64,000 nt of DNA from DASUPK01 sp963848955 (GTDB lineage Bacteria > Actinomycetota > Thermoleophilia > Solirubrobacterales > 70-9), in assembly GCA_963848955.1 (NCBI GenBank), contig CAWKFQ010000001.1, forward strand, positions 1-64,000, in the 5' to 3' direction. The notes under the pieces were generated by a model. That model was not told the DNA's origin. It saw only the letters and a list, made by a program, of their open reading frames with translations, and searched no databases. This document shows positions 16,721 to 24,437 of the stretch, in pieces. Both the position numbers and the translations under genes were made by a program. Position 1 is the stretch's first letter. Every line of letters begins with the position of its first letter.

Positions 16721-17419
16721 ATGGGACACAAGATCCACCCAGAGGGCTTCCGGGTCGGCTACATCCACGACTGGAAGTCGAATTGGTACAACGAGCGCGA
16801 CTTCGCCGACTACCTCAATGAGGACTTGGCGATCCGCTCGCACATCGAGAACAAGCTCTCGCACGCGGGCCTTTCCAAGATCACGATCAAGAAGGGCTCC
16901 GGCGAGGTCGAGGTGGACATCTCGACCGCGCGCCCGGGGATCGTGATCGGCAAGTCCGGGACGGAGGTCGACGCCCTGCGCCGCGAGCTCCACAAGCTCA
17001 CCGGCAAGCCGGTCAGGGTGAACATCAAGGAGATCAAGCGTCCCGAGCTGGACGCCAAGCTGGTCGCCCAGTCGATCGCCGAGCAGCTGCAAAACCGCGT
17101 GGCGTTCCGCCGCGCGATGAAGCGCGCGCTGACCTCCGCCATGCGCTCCGGCGCCAAGGGCGTGAAGGTCCAGGTCTCCGGGCGCCTCGGCGGCGCCGAG
17201 ATGGCGCGCACCGAGGGCTACTCCGACGGGCGGGTACCGCTCCACACGCTGCGTGCCGACATCGACTACGGCTTCATAGAGGCCAAGACGACGACCGGCC
17301 GGATCGGCGTCAAGTGCTGGATCAACAAGGGCGAGGTCATGCCCGAGGGCTTCCGCTCCGAGCTCACGGATGAGGACGGCGGCCCTCCGTCGGGCGGCTC
17401 GCGGGGAGGTCGCTCCTAG
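16721..17419 (+). CDS. rpsC: 30S ribosomal protein S3
   Basis: 232 residues. S3 lines the mRNA entry site and has helicase activity with S4/S5. MGHKIHPEGFRVGYIHDWKS start, KH domain with IVIGKSGTEVDALRREL, C-terminal domain QVSGRLGGAEMARTEGY and TTTGRIGVKCWINKGE. A short Gly/Ser/Arg tail ends the protein. It starts 2 bases after the rplV stop. Confidence 0.97.
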   Translation: MGHKIHPEGFRVGYIHDWKSNWYNERDFADYLNEDLAIRSHIENKLSHAGLSKITIKKGSGEVEVDISTARPGIVIGKSGTEVDALRRELHKLTGKPVRVNIKEIKRPELDAKLVAQSIAEQLQNRVAFRRAMKRALTSAMRSGAKGVKVQVSGRLGGAEMARTEGYSDGRVPLHTLRADIDYGFIEAKTTTGRIGVKCWINKGEVMPEGFRSELTDEDGGPPSGGSRGGRS

Positions 17420-17842
17420 ATGCTGATGCCGAAGCGGGTTCGCTACCGCAAGCAGATGCGTGGCCGTCGCCGCGGCTATTCCAAGGGAGGGACCACGGTC
17501 GCCTTCGGCGAGTACGGGCTGAAGGCGCTGGACCGCGGCTGGATCACGAACCGCCAGATCGAGGCCGCCCGCGTCGCGATGACGCGCAAGATCAAGCGCG
17601 GCGGCAAGGTCTGGATCAACGTCTTTCCGGACAAGCCGATCACCAAGAAGCCGGCCGAGACCCGCATGGGCTCGGGCAAGGGCAACCCCGAGGGCTGGGT
17701 CGCCGTCGTCAAGCCGGGGAAGGTGATGTTCGAGCTCGCCGGTGTCCCCGAGGACCTGGCGAAGGACGCGATGCGCCTCGCCGGCAACAAGCTTCCGATC
17801 AAGACCAAGTTCGTCGTACGCGAGGGAGCGGAGCAGTCGTGA
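17420..17842 (+). CDS. rplP: 50S ribosomal protein L16
   Basis: 140 residues at the A-site/central protuberance of the 50S. MPKRVRYRKQMRGRRRG and TRMGSGKGNPEGWVAVVKPG are signatures. Two ATGs are possible, 17420 and 17426; the first is adjacent to the rpsC stop and better placed from a GGGAGG site at 17404-17409. TGA at 17840-17842 overlaps the rpmC start. Confidence 0.97.
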   Translation: MLMPKRVRYRKQMRGRRRGYSKGGTTVAFGEYGLKALDRGWITNRQIEAARVAMTRKIKRGGKVWINVFPDKPITKKPAETRMGSGKGNPEGWVAVVKPGKVMFELAGVPEDLAKDAMRLAGNKLPIKTKFVVREGAEQS

Positions 17843-18054
17843 TGAAGGCTTCCGAGGCCCACAACCTCAAGGACGACGAGCTGCTCGAGCGGATCAACCA
17901 GACCCGTGAGGAGCAGTTCGCGCTGCGCCTTCAGCACTCCACCGGCGAGCTGGAGAACACCGCGCGGATCAATGCGGTCCGCCGCGACGTGGCGCGGCTG
18001 CTCACCGTCGCCAAGGAGCGCGGCATCGATCTCGAACAAGAGCTGAGGACCTGA
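17839..18054 (+). CDS. rpmC: 50S ribosomal protein L29
   Basis: 71 residues, two-helix protein at the tunnel exit. Reads MKASEAHNLKDDELLERINQ and FALRLQHSTGELENTARINA, then VRRDVARLLTVAKE. GTG 17839 and ATG 17842 are alternative starts; both overlap or abut the rplP stop. The stop TGA at 18052-18054 overlaps rpsQ. Confidence 0.95.
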   Translation: MMKASEAHNLKDDELLERINQTREEQFALRLQHSTGELENTARINAVRRDVARLLTVAKERGIDLEQELRT

Positions 18055-18753
18055 TGGCCGAAGACGAAAAGAACGAGCAGCAGAACGAAGAGCAGGCCCC
18101 GGAACAGGCGCCTGAGGAGACCCCGGAGGAGACCCCCGCGGCCGACTCGCAGGCCGAGGAGACTCAGGCCGAGGAGGCCCCTGCCGAAGAGGCCCCGGCT
18201 GAGGAGGATGCTGCCGCCGAAGATGCTCCCGCTGAGGAGGCTCCTGCAGAAGAGCCGGCTGCCGAGGGCGCCGAGGCTCCCCAGCCCGAGCCAGACGAAA
18301 TGGAAGGCCTCGACTGGAAGACCCGCCGCCGGCTGGAGCGCTCCCGCCGCCCTTCCGAGGCTCGCCCGCAGCAGAGCCCCGAGGAGCGCGCCGGCGCTCG
18401 CGGCGAGGCGCGCAAGCAGGCGGCCCGCGGGCGCTCGGGCTACCGGACGAAGCGCCGCACCAAGAGCGAGGCCGGCACCGGAACGCCGCCGGCCGAGCGT
18501 CGGTCCGCCGGCCGCAAGACGAGGCAGGGCCGCGTCGTCTCCAGCAAGCCGGACAAGACGATCACGGTGGCGATCGAGGTCGCCCGGCGCCATCCCGCAG
18601 TACGAGAAGATCGTGCGCCGCTCCCGGACGCTGCATGCCCATGACGCCCGCAACGAGGCGGGGGAGGGCGACCTCGTACGCGTCATCGAGACCCGCCCCC
18701 TGTCACGGACCAAGCGCTGGCGCCTGGTCGAGATCCTCGAAAAGGCGCAGTAG
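18054..18753 (+). CDS. rpsQ: 30S ribosomal protein S17 with very long N-terminal extension (one frameshift)
   Basis: About 232 residues against the usual 80-90. The S17 core starts near residue 154 (RKTRQGRVVSSKPDKTITVA) and ends RRLVEILEKAQ-like. Residues 1-85 are an acidic Glu/Ala/Pro/Gln tract with repeated AEEAPAEEAPAEE. Residues 86-150 are basic, with RRRLERSRRP and RTKRRTKSEAG. ATG 18054 overlaps the rpmC stop. One extra C near 18598 breaks the frame: HPQYEKIVRRSRTLHAHD reads correctly without it. The charge-segregated extension is unusual, and its coupling to rpmC argues that it is translated. Confidence 0.92.
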
Positions 18754-18762
18754 GGCGTTCGG

Positions 18763-19131
18763 ATGATCCAGCAGGAGTCCAAGCTCAGGGTCGCCGACAA
18801 CTCCGGCGCGCGCGAGATCCTCTGCATCCGCGTCAAGGGCGGGTCCGACCGTCGCTACGCGCGGGTGGGCGACGTGATCACCGCGACGGTCAAGCAGGCC
18901 ACCCCGCACGGCGGGGTTCGCAAGGGCGAGGTGGTGGAGGCGGTCGTCGTCCGCACCCGCAAGCAGCTCGGCCGCGGCGATGGCACCTACATCGCCTTCG
19001 ATGAGAACGCAGCGGTGCTGATCGACACCACAGGCGCTCCGCGGGGCACCCGCATCTTCGGCCCGGTCGCCCGCGAGCTGCGCGAGAGGAACTTCATGCG
19101 AATCGTCTCCCTCGCCCCGGAGGTGCTATAG
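18763..19131 (+). CDS. rplN: 50S ribosomal protein L14
   Basis: 122 residues, standard length. L14 binds 23S rRNA near the factor-binding site and is the RsfS docking point. MIQQESKLRVADNSGAREIL start and GTRIFGPVARELRERNFMRI end are highly conserved. It begins 9 bases after the rpsQ stop. Confidence 0.98.
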   Translation: MIQQESKLRVADNSGAREILCIRVKGGSDRRYARVGDVITATVKQATPHGGVRKGEVVEAVVVRTRKQLGRGDGTYIAFDENAAVLIDTTGAPRGTRIFGPVARELRERNFMRIVSLAPEVL

Positions 19132-19133
19132 CG

Positions 19134-19472
19134 ATGGGCAAGACGATGCGAGTCCGCAAGGACGACGACGTGATCGTGATCGGCGGCAAGGAACGCGGCA
19201 AGCGAGGGCGCGTCATCCGCACCGACCCCAAGAAGGGCTACGTCTTCATCGAGCACCTCAACATGATCAAGCGCCACCAGCGCCCGCGTTCGGTCAAGGA
19301 CGCGTCGAAGGGCGGTGAGGTCGGCGGCATCATCGAGAGGGAGGGGCCGATTCATGTCTCTAACGTGATGCTGCTCGACCCCGAGGACAACAAGCCCACC
19401 CGGGTGAAGGTCGAGCGTGCTGATGGAAAGCGGAAGCGCGTAGCCGCCCGCACCGGAAGGGATCTGGACTAG
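19134..19472 (+). CDS. rplX: 50S ribosomal protein L24
   Basis: 112 residues. Assembly-initiating protein with a KOW motif: DDDVIVIGGKERGKRGRVIR. Continues FIEHLNMIKRHQRP and GGIIEREGPIHVSNVMLLDP. Two bases after rplN; the TAG shares a base with the GTG start of rplE. Confidence 0.97.
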   Translation: MGKTMRVRKDDDVIVIGGKERGKRGRVIRTDPKKGYVFIEHLNMIKRHQRPRSVKDASKGGEVGGIIEREGPIHVSNVMLLDPEDNKPTRVKVERADGKRKRVAARTGRDLD

Positions 19473-20299
19473 TGGAAGCCGCAACCGAACAGCAGACGCA
19501 GGCCGCCCCGCCGCCGCGGCTGCGCGAGCTCTACGAGAGCGAGGTCAAGCCTGCGCTGGTCCAGCGGTTCGGCTACTCGACGCCGATGGCGGTGCCGACC
19601 CTCGAGAAGATCACTCTGAACATGGGCATCGGGGAGGCGAAGCAGAACACCCAGATGCTCGAGGCCGCGCAGGAGCAACTCGCGACCATCGCCGGCCAGC
19701 GTCCGAGCGTCCGCCGCGCGAAGAAGTCGGTCGCCTACTTCAAGGTGCGCGAGGGCATGCCCGTCGGTGTCGCCGTGACCCTGCGGCGCGCCCGCATGTG
19801 GGAGTTCCTCGACCGCCTCACGTCGATCGCGGTGCCCCGGATCCGAGACTTCCGCGGCCTCAGTGCCCGCTCCTTCGACGGCCGCGGCAACTACTCCATG
19901 GGCGTCCGCGAGCAGATCATCTTTCCCGAGATCGACTACGACTCGATCGACGAGGTCCGGGGCCTCGACGTGACGATCACCACCACGGCTGCAACCGACG
20001 AGGAGGCCTTCGCCCTGCTCGACGGACTCGGAATGCCGTTCTCGCAGGAGGGACGCCCGGGCCAGGAGGACGCCGAGGAGGAGGCCGAGGAGGAGCGCCG
20101 CAAGGAGGAGGCCCGCGAGCGGGCCGAGGCCGAGGCGGCCGCGCTCGAGCAGCTCAAGGAGGAGAACCCGGAGGCCTACGAGAAGCCCGTCAGACCCGAG
20201 GAGGGCGAGGAGGGTGAGGAGGGTGCGGAAGGCGCCCCGGCCGCCGAGCGCGAGGGCGGCAGCGCAGAAGAGACTTCGAACAACAAGGAAGAGGGCTGA
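19472..20299 (+). CDS. rplE: 50S ribosomal protein L5 with acidic C-terminal extension
   Basis: 275 residues; normal L5 is about 180. L5 binds 5S rRNA and contacts the P-site tRNA. Core: LRELYESEVKPALVQRFGYS, ITLNMGIGEAKQN, RPSVRRAKKSVAYFKVREG, IPRIRDFRG-like and NYSMGVREQIIFPEIDYD. From about residue 187 onward the sequence is Glu/Ala-rich and predicted coiled or disordered, ending EETSNNKEEG. GTG 19472 overlaps the rplX stop. The extension is in frame to the rpsN overlap, so it is not a readthrough artefact. Confidence 0.96.
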   Translation: MEAATEQQTQAAPPPRLRELYESEVKPALVQRFGYSTPMAVPTLEKITLNMGIGEAKQNTQMLEAAQEQLATIAGQRPSVRRAKKSVAYFKVREGMPVGVAVTLRRARMWEFLDRLTSIAVPRIRDFRGLSARSFDGRGNYSMGVREQIIFPEIDYDSIDEVRGLDVTITTTAATDEEAFALLDGLGMPFSQEGRPGQEDAEEEAEEERRKEEARERAEAEAAALEQLKEENPEAYEKPVRPEEGEEGEEGAEGAPAAEREGGSAEETSNNKEEG

Positions 20300-20484
20300 T
20301 GGCCAAGACATCGCAGAGGGTGCGGCAACGCCGCACCCCGAAGTTCAAGACCCGCGGGTACAACCGCTGCCGCCGCTGCGGCCGGCCGCGCGCGTACTTC
20401 CGCAAGTTCGGCCTCTGCCGGATCTGCCTGCGGGAGGCCGCGCACAACGGTTATGTGCCCGGAATGACCAAGTCCAGCTGGTAA
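20299..20484 (+). CDS. rpsN: 30S ribosomal protein S14, zinc-binding type
   Basis: 61 residues, the short C+ type of S14. Zinc ligands Cys24, Cys27, Cys40 and Cys43 are all present (CRRCGRP ... LCRICLRE). ATG 20299 overlaps the rplE stop. No zinc-free paralogue is in this window. Confidence 0.97.
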   Translation: MAKTSQRVRQRRTPKFKTRGYNRCRRCGRPRAYFRKFGLCRICLREAAHNGYVPGMTKSSW

Positions 20485-20488
20485 CGAG

Positions 20489-20884
20489 ATGCTCACTGAT
20501 CCAATCACCGACTACCTGAACCGGATCCGCAACGCGCTCCTGGCCGAGCACGAGGACGTCGAGATTCCCGCCTCCCGGCTGAAGCGCGAGATGAGCCGCA
20601 TCCTCAAGGAACAGGGCTACATCACGGACTTCAACGTCGAGCCCGGGCGGGTCGGCGACGTGATCAAGGTCAAGCTGCGCTACACAGAGAAACGTGACCC
20701 GGTGATCACCGGGATGGAGCGAGTCTCGCGGCCCGGCCGTCGCCGCTACGTTGCCAAGGAGGATGTCCCCCGCGTTTTCGGCGGAATGGGCACGACCATC
20801 ATGTCCACCTCGCGCGGCGTGATGACCGGCCACGAGGCGCGCCAGCGCGGGGTCGGTGGAGAGGTCGTCGCGCACGTCTGGTGA
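20489..20884 (+). CDS. rpsH: 30S ribosomal protein S8
   Basis: 131 residues, central-domain assembly protein and classical spc-operon translational regulator in Escherichia coli. LTDPITDYLNRIRNALLAEH start and STSRGVMTGHEARQRGVGGE end are signature regions. Four bases after rpsN. Confidence 0.97.
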   Translation: MLTDPITDYLNRIRNALLAEHEDVEIPASRLKREMSRILKEQGYITDFNVEPGRVGDVIKVKLRYTEKRDPVITGMERVSRPGRRRYVAKEDVPRVFGGMGTTIMSTSRGVMTGHEARQRGVGGEVVAHVW

Positions 20885-20894
20885 GCAAGCATCC

Positions 20895-21428
20895 ATGAGT
20901 CGAATCGGAAGAAAGCCAATCGAGATCCCCGACGGCGTCGAGATCGACGTCAGGCCCGGCGCTGTCACCGTCAAGGGCCCGAAGGGCGAGCTCAACCAGA
21001 GCGTCGACCGCGACATGAAGGTCGGGATCGACGACGGCACCCTGACCGTGGAGCGCCCCACCGATCGCGGCGAACACCGCGCCCTGCACGGCCTTACCCG
21101 CAGCCTGATCGCCAACATGGTCGAGGGCGTCACCGACGGCTTCGAGCGGCGTCTCGAGATCCAGGGAGTCGGCTATCGCGCCAGCCTGCGGGGCAAGGAC
21201 CTGGAGATGTCGCTGGGCTACTCGCACCCGGTCGCGATCGAGGCGCCGAATGGCATCGAGTTCGAGGTCCCACAGCCGACCGAGGTCGTGGTCCGCGGTA
21301 TCGACAAACAACTGGTCGGCGAGACCGCCGCCCGGATCCGCAAGTCCCGCCCGCCGGAGCCGTACAAGGGCAAGGGCGTTCGCTACCAGGGCGAGCAAGT
21401 CGCACGGAAGGTCGGGAAGAGGGCCTGA
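20895..21428 (+). CDS. rplF: 50S ribosomal protein L6
   Basis: 177 residues; lies at the factor-binding site near the sarcin-ricin loop. MSRIGRKPIEIPDGVEI start, duplicated beta domains, and GVRYQGEQVARKVGKRA at the end. ATG 20895 chosen over upstream in-frame codons by family N-terminus. The TGA overlaps rplR (ATGA-type). Confidence 0.97.
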   Translation: MSRIGRKPIEIPDGVEIDVRPGAVTVKGPKGELNQSVDRDMKVGIDDGTLTVERPTDRGEHRALHGLTRSLIANMVEGVTDGFERRLEIQGVGYRASLRGKDLEMSLGYSHPVAIEAPNGIEFEVPQPTEVVVRGIDKQLVGETAARIRKSRPPEPYKGKGVRYQGEQVARKVGKRA

Positions 21429-21781
21429 TGGCCGTTCTCACGAAGCCCCAGAAGAGACTTCGCAGGCGTCGGCGCGTCCGCGCCCGGATCCGCGGCAACG
21501 CAGAGCGCCCGCGCCTGTCCGTCTATCGCTCCAACCGCGGAGTCTTCGCCCAGCTGATCGACGACGACTCGGGACGCACGCTGGCCGCAGCCTCCTGGAC
21601 CGAGGACGAGCTGCGCAAGCTCGACTCGATGGAGCAGGCGAAGCGCGCCGGGCAGCTGCTCGCCGAGCGCGCCAAGGCCGCGGGCGTCGAGTCATGCGTC
21701 TTCGACCGTGGCGGCTACCGGTTCCACGGCCGCGTCGCAGCGATCGCCGAGGGCGCCCGCGAGGGGGGCCTGAAGTTCTGA
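21428..21781 (+). CDS. rplR: 50S ribosomal protein L18
   Basis: 117 residues, 5S rRNA-binding protein. RVRARIRGNAERPRLSVYRS and CVFDRGGYRFHGRVAAIAEG are typical. The stop TGA at 21779-21781 is followed by a 37-nt spacer before rpsE, one of the larger gaps in this tightly packed cluster. Confidence 0.97.
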   Translation: MAVLTKPQKRLRRRRRVRARIRGNAERPRLSVYRSNRGVFAQLIDDDSGRTLAAASWTEDELRKLDSMEQAKRAGQLLAERAKAAGVESCVFDRGGYRFHGRVAAIAEGAREGGLKF

Positions 21782-21802
21782 TGACCGAGCCCGTACGTCC
21801 TC

Positions 21803-21808
21803 TACCCT
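21803..21808 (+). promoter_or_regulatory. Possible internal -10 box before rpsE
   Basis: TACCCT lies exactly 10 nt before the rpsE ATG, the same spacing as other leaderless-looking genes here, and rpsE has no Shine-Dalgarno. No convincing -35 is present, so this is tentative. Confidence 0.3.
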
Positions 21809-21818
21809 CACCCGTTCT

Positions 21819-22481
21819 ATGGCTGTAGAGACCGTAAGTCCCAAGGGCCTCGATCTGCAGGAGCGCGTGATCGAGATCAACCGCGTCGCCAAGGTGGTCA
21901 AGGGCGGCCGGCGCTTCTCGTTCACGGCTCTGGTCGCTGTCGGCGACGAGGATTCCGTGGTCGGGATCGGCTACGGCAAGGCGCGTGAGGTACCGCTCGC
22001 GATCCAGAAGGCCGTCGAGAACGCCCGCAAGAACCTGATCCGCGTGCCCAAGTACGGCCAGACGATCACCCACCGGGTGATCGGCCGCTTCGGCGCGGGT
22101 CACGTCGTGCTGCGCCCTGCGAGCCCCGGTACCGGCGTGATCGCCGGTGGTGGGGTGCGGGCCGTGCTCGAGCTGGGCGGCGTCCGCGACGTGCTCACCA
22201 AGAGCATCGGCACCCAGAACCCGATCAACCTGGTCAAGGCGACCATGTCGGGCCTCGAGAGCCTGCGCAGGCCGGAGGACGTTGCGAAGCTCCGCGGCAT
22301 CTCCATCCGCGAGGTGCTCGGCGTCGGCAATGGCGCCGCGACGGAGGCTGAGGCCACCAGCGGCAGCGACGAGACTCCTGCCGCCGCCGAGACTCCTGCC
22401 GCCGCCGAGACTCCTGCTGCCGCCGAGACTCCTGCCGCCGCCGAGACTCCGCCCGCCCAACCGGCAGGGGAGGGCTCCTGA
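21819..22481 (+). CDS. rpsE: 30S ribosomal protein S5 with repetitive C-terminal tail
   Basis: 220 residues; the S5 core is about 165. S5 is involved in decoding accuracy and mRNA entry. DLQERVIEINRVAKVVKGGR, GIGYGKAREVPLAIQKAVE, RPASPGTGVIAGGGVRAVLE and LRGISIREVLG are conserved. Residues about 171-220 are a Thr/Pro/Ala/Glu tail with four ETPAAA units. An ATG at 21781 overlapping the rplR stop opens a short frame (MTEPVRPLPSPVLWL) that could be the real N-terminus if one base is missing. ATG 21819 is preferred. No ribosome site is visible. Confidence 0.95.
   Translation: MAVETVSPKGLDLQERVIEINRVAKVVKGGRRFSFTALVAVGDEDSVVGIGYGKAREVPLAIQKAVENARKNLIRVPKYGQTITHRVIGRFGAGHVVLRPASPGTGVIAGGGVRAVLELGGVRDVLTKSIGTQNPINLVKATMSGLESLRRPEDVAKLRGISIREVLGVGNGAATEAEATSGSDETPAAAETPAAAETPAAAETPAAAETPPAQPAGEGS
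22371..22451 (+). repeat. 18-bp tandem repeat in rpsE
   Basis: Four copies of GAGACTCCTGCCGCCGCC (ETPAAA), one with a C-to-T synonymous change, plus a partial fifth. In frame, so copy-number changes would only lengthen or shorten the tail of S5. Confidence 0.9.
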
Positions 22482-22660
22482 TGGCCGACGTCGAGCTCAA
22501 GCAGGTCCGATCCGCGAACGGCGCCTCGGAGGTGCAGCGCGCCACCCTTCGCTCCCTGAAGCTCGGCCGCATCGGCCGCCAGGCGAAGCATCCCGACTCC
22601 CCGCAGCTGCAGGGCATGATCCGCACGGTCAGCCACCTGGTCGAGGTCGAAGATGGCTGA
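22481..22660 (+). CDS. rpmD: 50S ribosomal protein L30
   Basis: 59 residues. Reads MADVELKQVRSANGASEVQR, then LRSLKLGRIGRQAKHPDSPQ and GMIRTVSHLVEVEDG: the bacterial L30 ferredoxin-like fold with the KLGRIGR block. ATG 22481 overlaps the rpsE stop, and the TGA at 22658-22660 overlaps the rplO start by 8 bases. Confidence 0.95.
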   Translation: MADVELKQVRSANGASEVQRATLRSLKLGRIGRQAKHPDSPQLQGMIRTVSHLVEVEDG

Positions 22661-23138
22661 GCAGTCCGAGAAGGTCGGTCTCCACACGCTGAAGCCGCCC
22701 CCGGGCTCCCGCCGGCCGCGCAAGCGGCTCGGTCGAGGCGTCGGCACGGGCCACGGCAAGACCTCAGGCCGCGGCCACAAGGGCGCGGGCGCCCGCTCCG
22801 GCAGCAAGCGCAAGCCGGGCTACGAGGGCGGTCAGAACCCGGTTCACATGCGGATGCGCAAGCTGCGTGGGCCGAACAAGAAGATGTCGATGCCCTTCGA
22901 GAAGTTCCGGACCCGGACGCAGCCGGTCAACCTCTCCGACCTCGACGCCCGCTTCAAGGCGAACGACGAGGTGACCCCTGAGTCGCTCCGAGAGGCGGGC
23001 CTCGCCAAGCGGCGCGACCCGGTGAAGATCCTCGCCCGCGGCGAGATCTCGAAGAAGCTGACCGTGAGGGCGCATGCGTTCAGTGCCCAGGCGAAGGAGA
23101 AGATCGAGGCGGCCGGAGGCACCACCGAAATCATCTGA
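22653..23138 (+). CDS. rplO: 50S ribosomal protein L15
   Basis: 161 residues. HTLKPPPGSRRPRKRLGRGV, GKTSGRGHKGAGARSG and PGYEGGQNPVHMRMRKL are the L15 rRNA-binding extension. The C-terminal globular domain runs to FSAQAKEKIEAAGGTTEII. The TGA shares a base with the secY ATG, as in most spc operons. Confidence 0.97.
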   Translation: MAEQSEKVGLHTLKPPPGSRRPRKRLGRGVGTGHGKTSGRGHKGAGARSGSKRKPGYEGGQNPVHMRMRKLRGPNKKMSMPFEKFRTRTQPVNLSDLDARFKANDEVTPESLREAGLAKRRDPVKILARGEISKKLTVRAHAFSAQAKEKIEAAGGTTEII

Positions 23139-24415
23139 TGCTGCAGACGATCCTCAACTCGTTTTCGGTCCCGGAGATCCGGAGGAAGCTGATGTTCACG
23201 GCTGCGATCCTGGCCCTCTACCGGCTCGGTGCCTACATCCCCTCGCCCGGAGTCGACGCGAGCGCGATCCAGGACGGCCTGGAAAACGTCGGCGGGTCGA
23301 ACATCCTCGGTTTCCTCAACCTCTTCTCGGGCGGAAGCCTCTCGAGGCTCTCCCTGTTCGCGCTGGGGATCATGCCCTACATCACGGCCTCGATCATCCT
23401 GCAGCTCCTGACGGTGGTCGTGCCCTCGCTGGAGCGCCTCCAGAAGGAAGGCGAGGTCGGCCAGCAGAAGATCACCCAGTACACGCGCTACCTGACCGTC
23501 GTACTCGCCTTCGCGCAGTCGGTCGGCTACGTGTTCCTGTTCAGCTCGCAGAGTTTCGGGGGTGCGAGCGCGATCGGCGAGCGAACCTTCCCGAAGGTCT
23601 TCCTGATCGTGATGACGCTGACCGCAGGCTGCACGGTGCTGATGTGGATGGGAGAGCTGATCACCCAGCGCGGGATCGGCAACGGGATCTCCCTGCTGAT
23701 CTTCGCCTCGATCGTCTCCAGCATCCCCACCGGGATCCAGAAGTGGTGGACCAACCCCGATCAGGTCTTCGTCGTGTTGATGCCCTTCATCGCCCTGTCC
23801 GTTGTCGTGGCGATCGTCTTCGTCCAGGAGGGCCAGCGGCGGATCCCGGTGCAGTACGCGAAACGCGTGGTGGGGCGCCGGATGACGGCCGGCGGTTCGA
23901 CCTACCTACCGCTACGCGTCAACATGGCCGGCGTCATCCCGGTGATCTTCGCCGCCTCGATCATGGCCTTCCCACCGACGATCGGCCAGCTGCTGGGCGG
24001 CACCGGAGACAACTTCTGGAACGACTTCGCGAACTTCTTCAGCCCGAACAGCTGGCACTACGTGGTCGGCGAGGTCTTCTTCATCATCATCTTCACCTAC
24101 TTCTACACGGCGGTCACCTTCAACCCGGTGGACCAGGCCGACAACCTGAAGAAGTACGGCGGGTTCATCCCCGGCGTGCGACCGGGACGACCTACCGCCG
24201 AATACCTGGACAGGATCCTGTCCAGGCTCACCTTCCCCGGCGCCCTCTACCTGGGCGCAGTCGCGGCGTTGCCGACGATCCTGATCAGCCAGACGTCGGC
24301 CAACTTCTTCTTCGGCGGGACCTCGATCCTGATCGTCGTCGGCGTGGCTCTCGACACCGTCAAGCAGCTCGAGGCCCAGCTGATGATGCGCAACTACGAG
24401 GGCTTCCTGAAGTGA
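23138..24415 (+). CDS. secY: Preprotein translocase subunit SecY
   Basis: 425 residues, ten membrane segments, the channel of the Sec translocon in the cytoplasmic membrane. Starts MLQTILNSFSVPEIRRKLMF. Contains GIMPYITASIILQLLTVVVP in TM2, QRGIGNGISLLIFASIV in TM4, the basic loop KRVVGRRMTAG and GGTSILIVVGVALDT near the end. Directly overlaps rplO, followed by adk. Confidence 0.97.
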   Translation: MLQTILNSFSVPEIRRKLMFTAAILALYRLGAYIPSPGVDASAIQDGLENVGGSNILGFLNLFSGGSLSRLSLFALGIMPYITASIILQLLTVVVPSLERLQKEGEVGQQKITQYTRYLTVVLAFAQSVGYVFLFSSQSFGGASAIGERTFPKVFLIVMTLTAGCTVLMWMGELITQRGIGNGISLLIFASIVSSIPTGIQKWWTNPDQVFVVLMPFIALSVVVAIVFVQEGQRRIPVQYAKRVVGRRMTAGGSTYLPLRVNMAGVIPVIFAASIMAFPPTIGQLLGGTGDNFWNDFANFFSPNSWHYVVGEVFFIIIFTYFYTAVTFNPVDQADNLKKYGGFIPGVRPGRPTAEYLDRILSRLTFPGALYLGAVAALPTILISQTSANFFFGGTSILIVVGVALDTVKQLEAQLMMRNYEGFLK

Positions 24416-24437
24416 CGCGCGCCGCGGGGTTCCGGGA

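Noticed and set aside
22371..22451. CRISPR-like direct repeat
   Set aside because: Units are 18 bp without spacers, in frame, and encode a low-complexity tail of S5. The same applies to 53629-53724.
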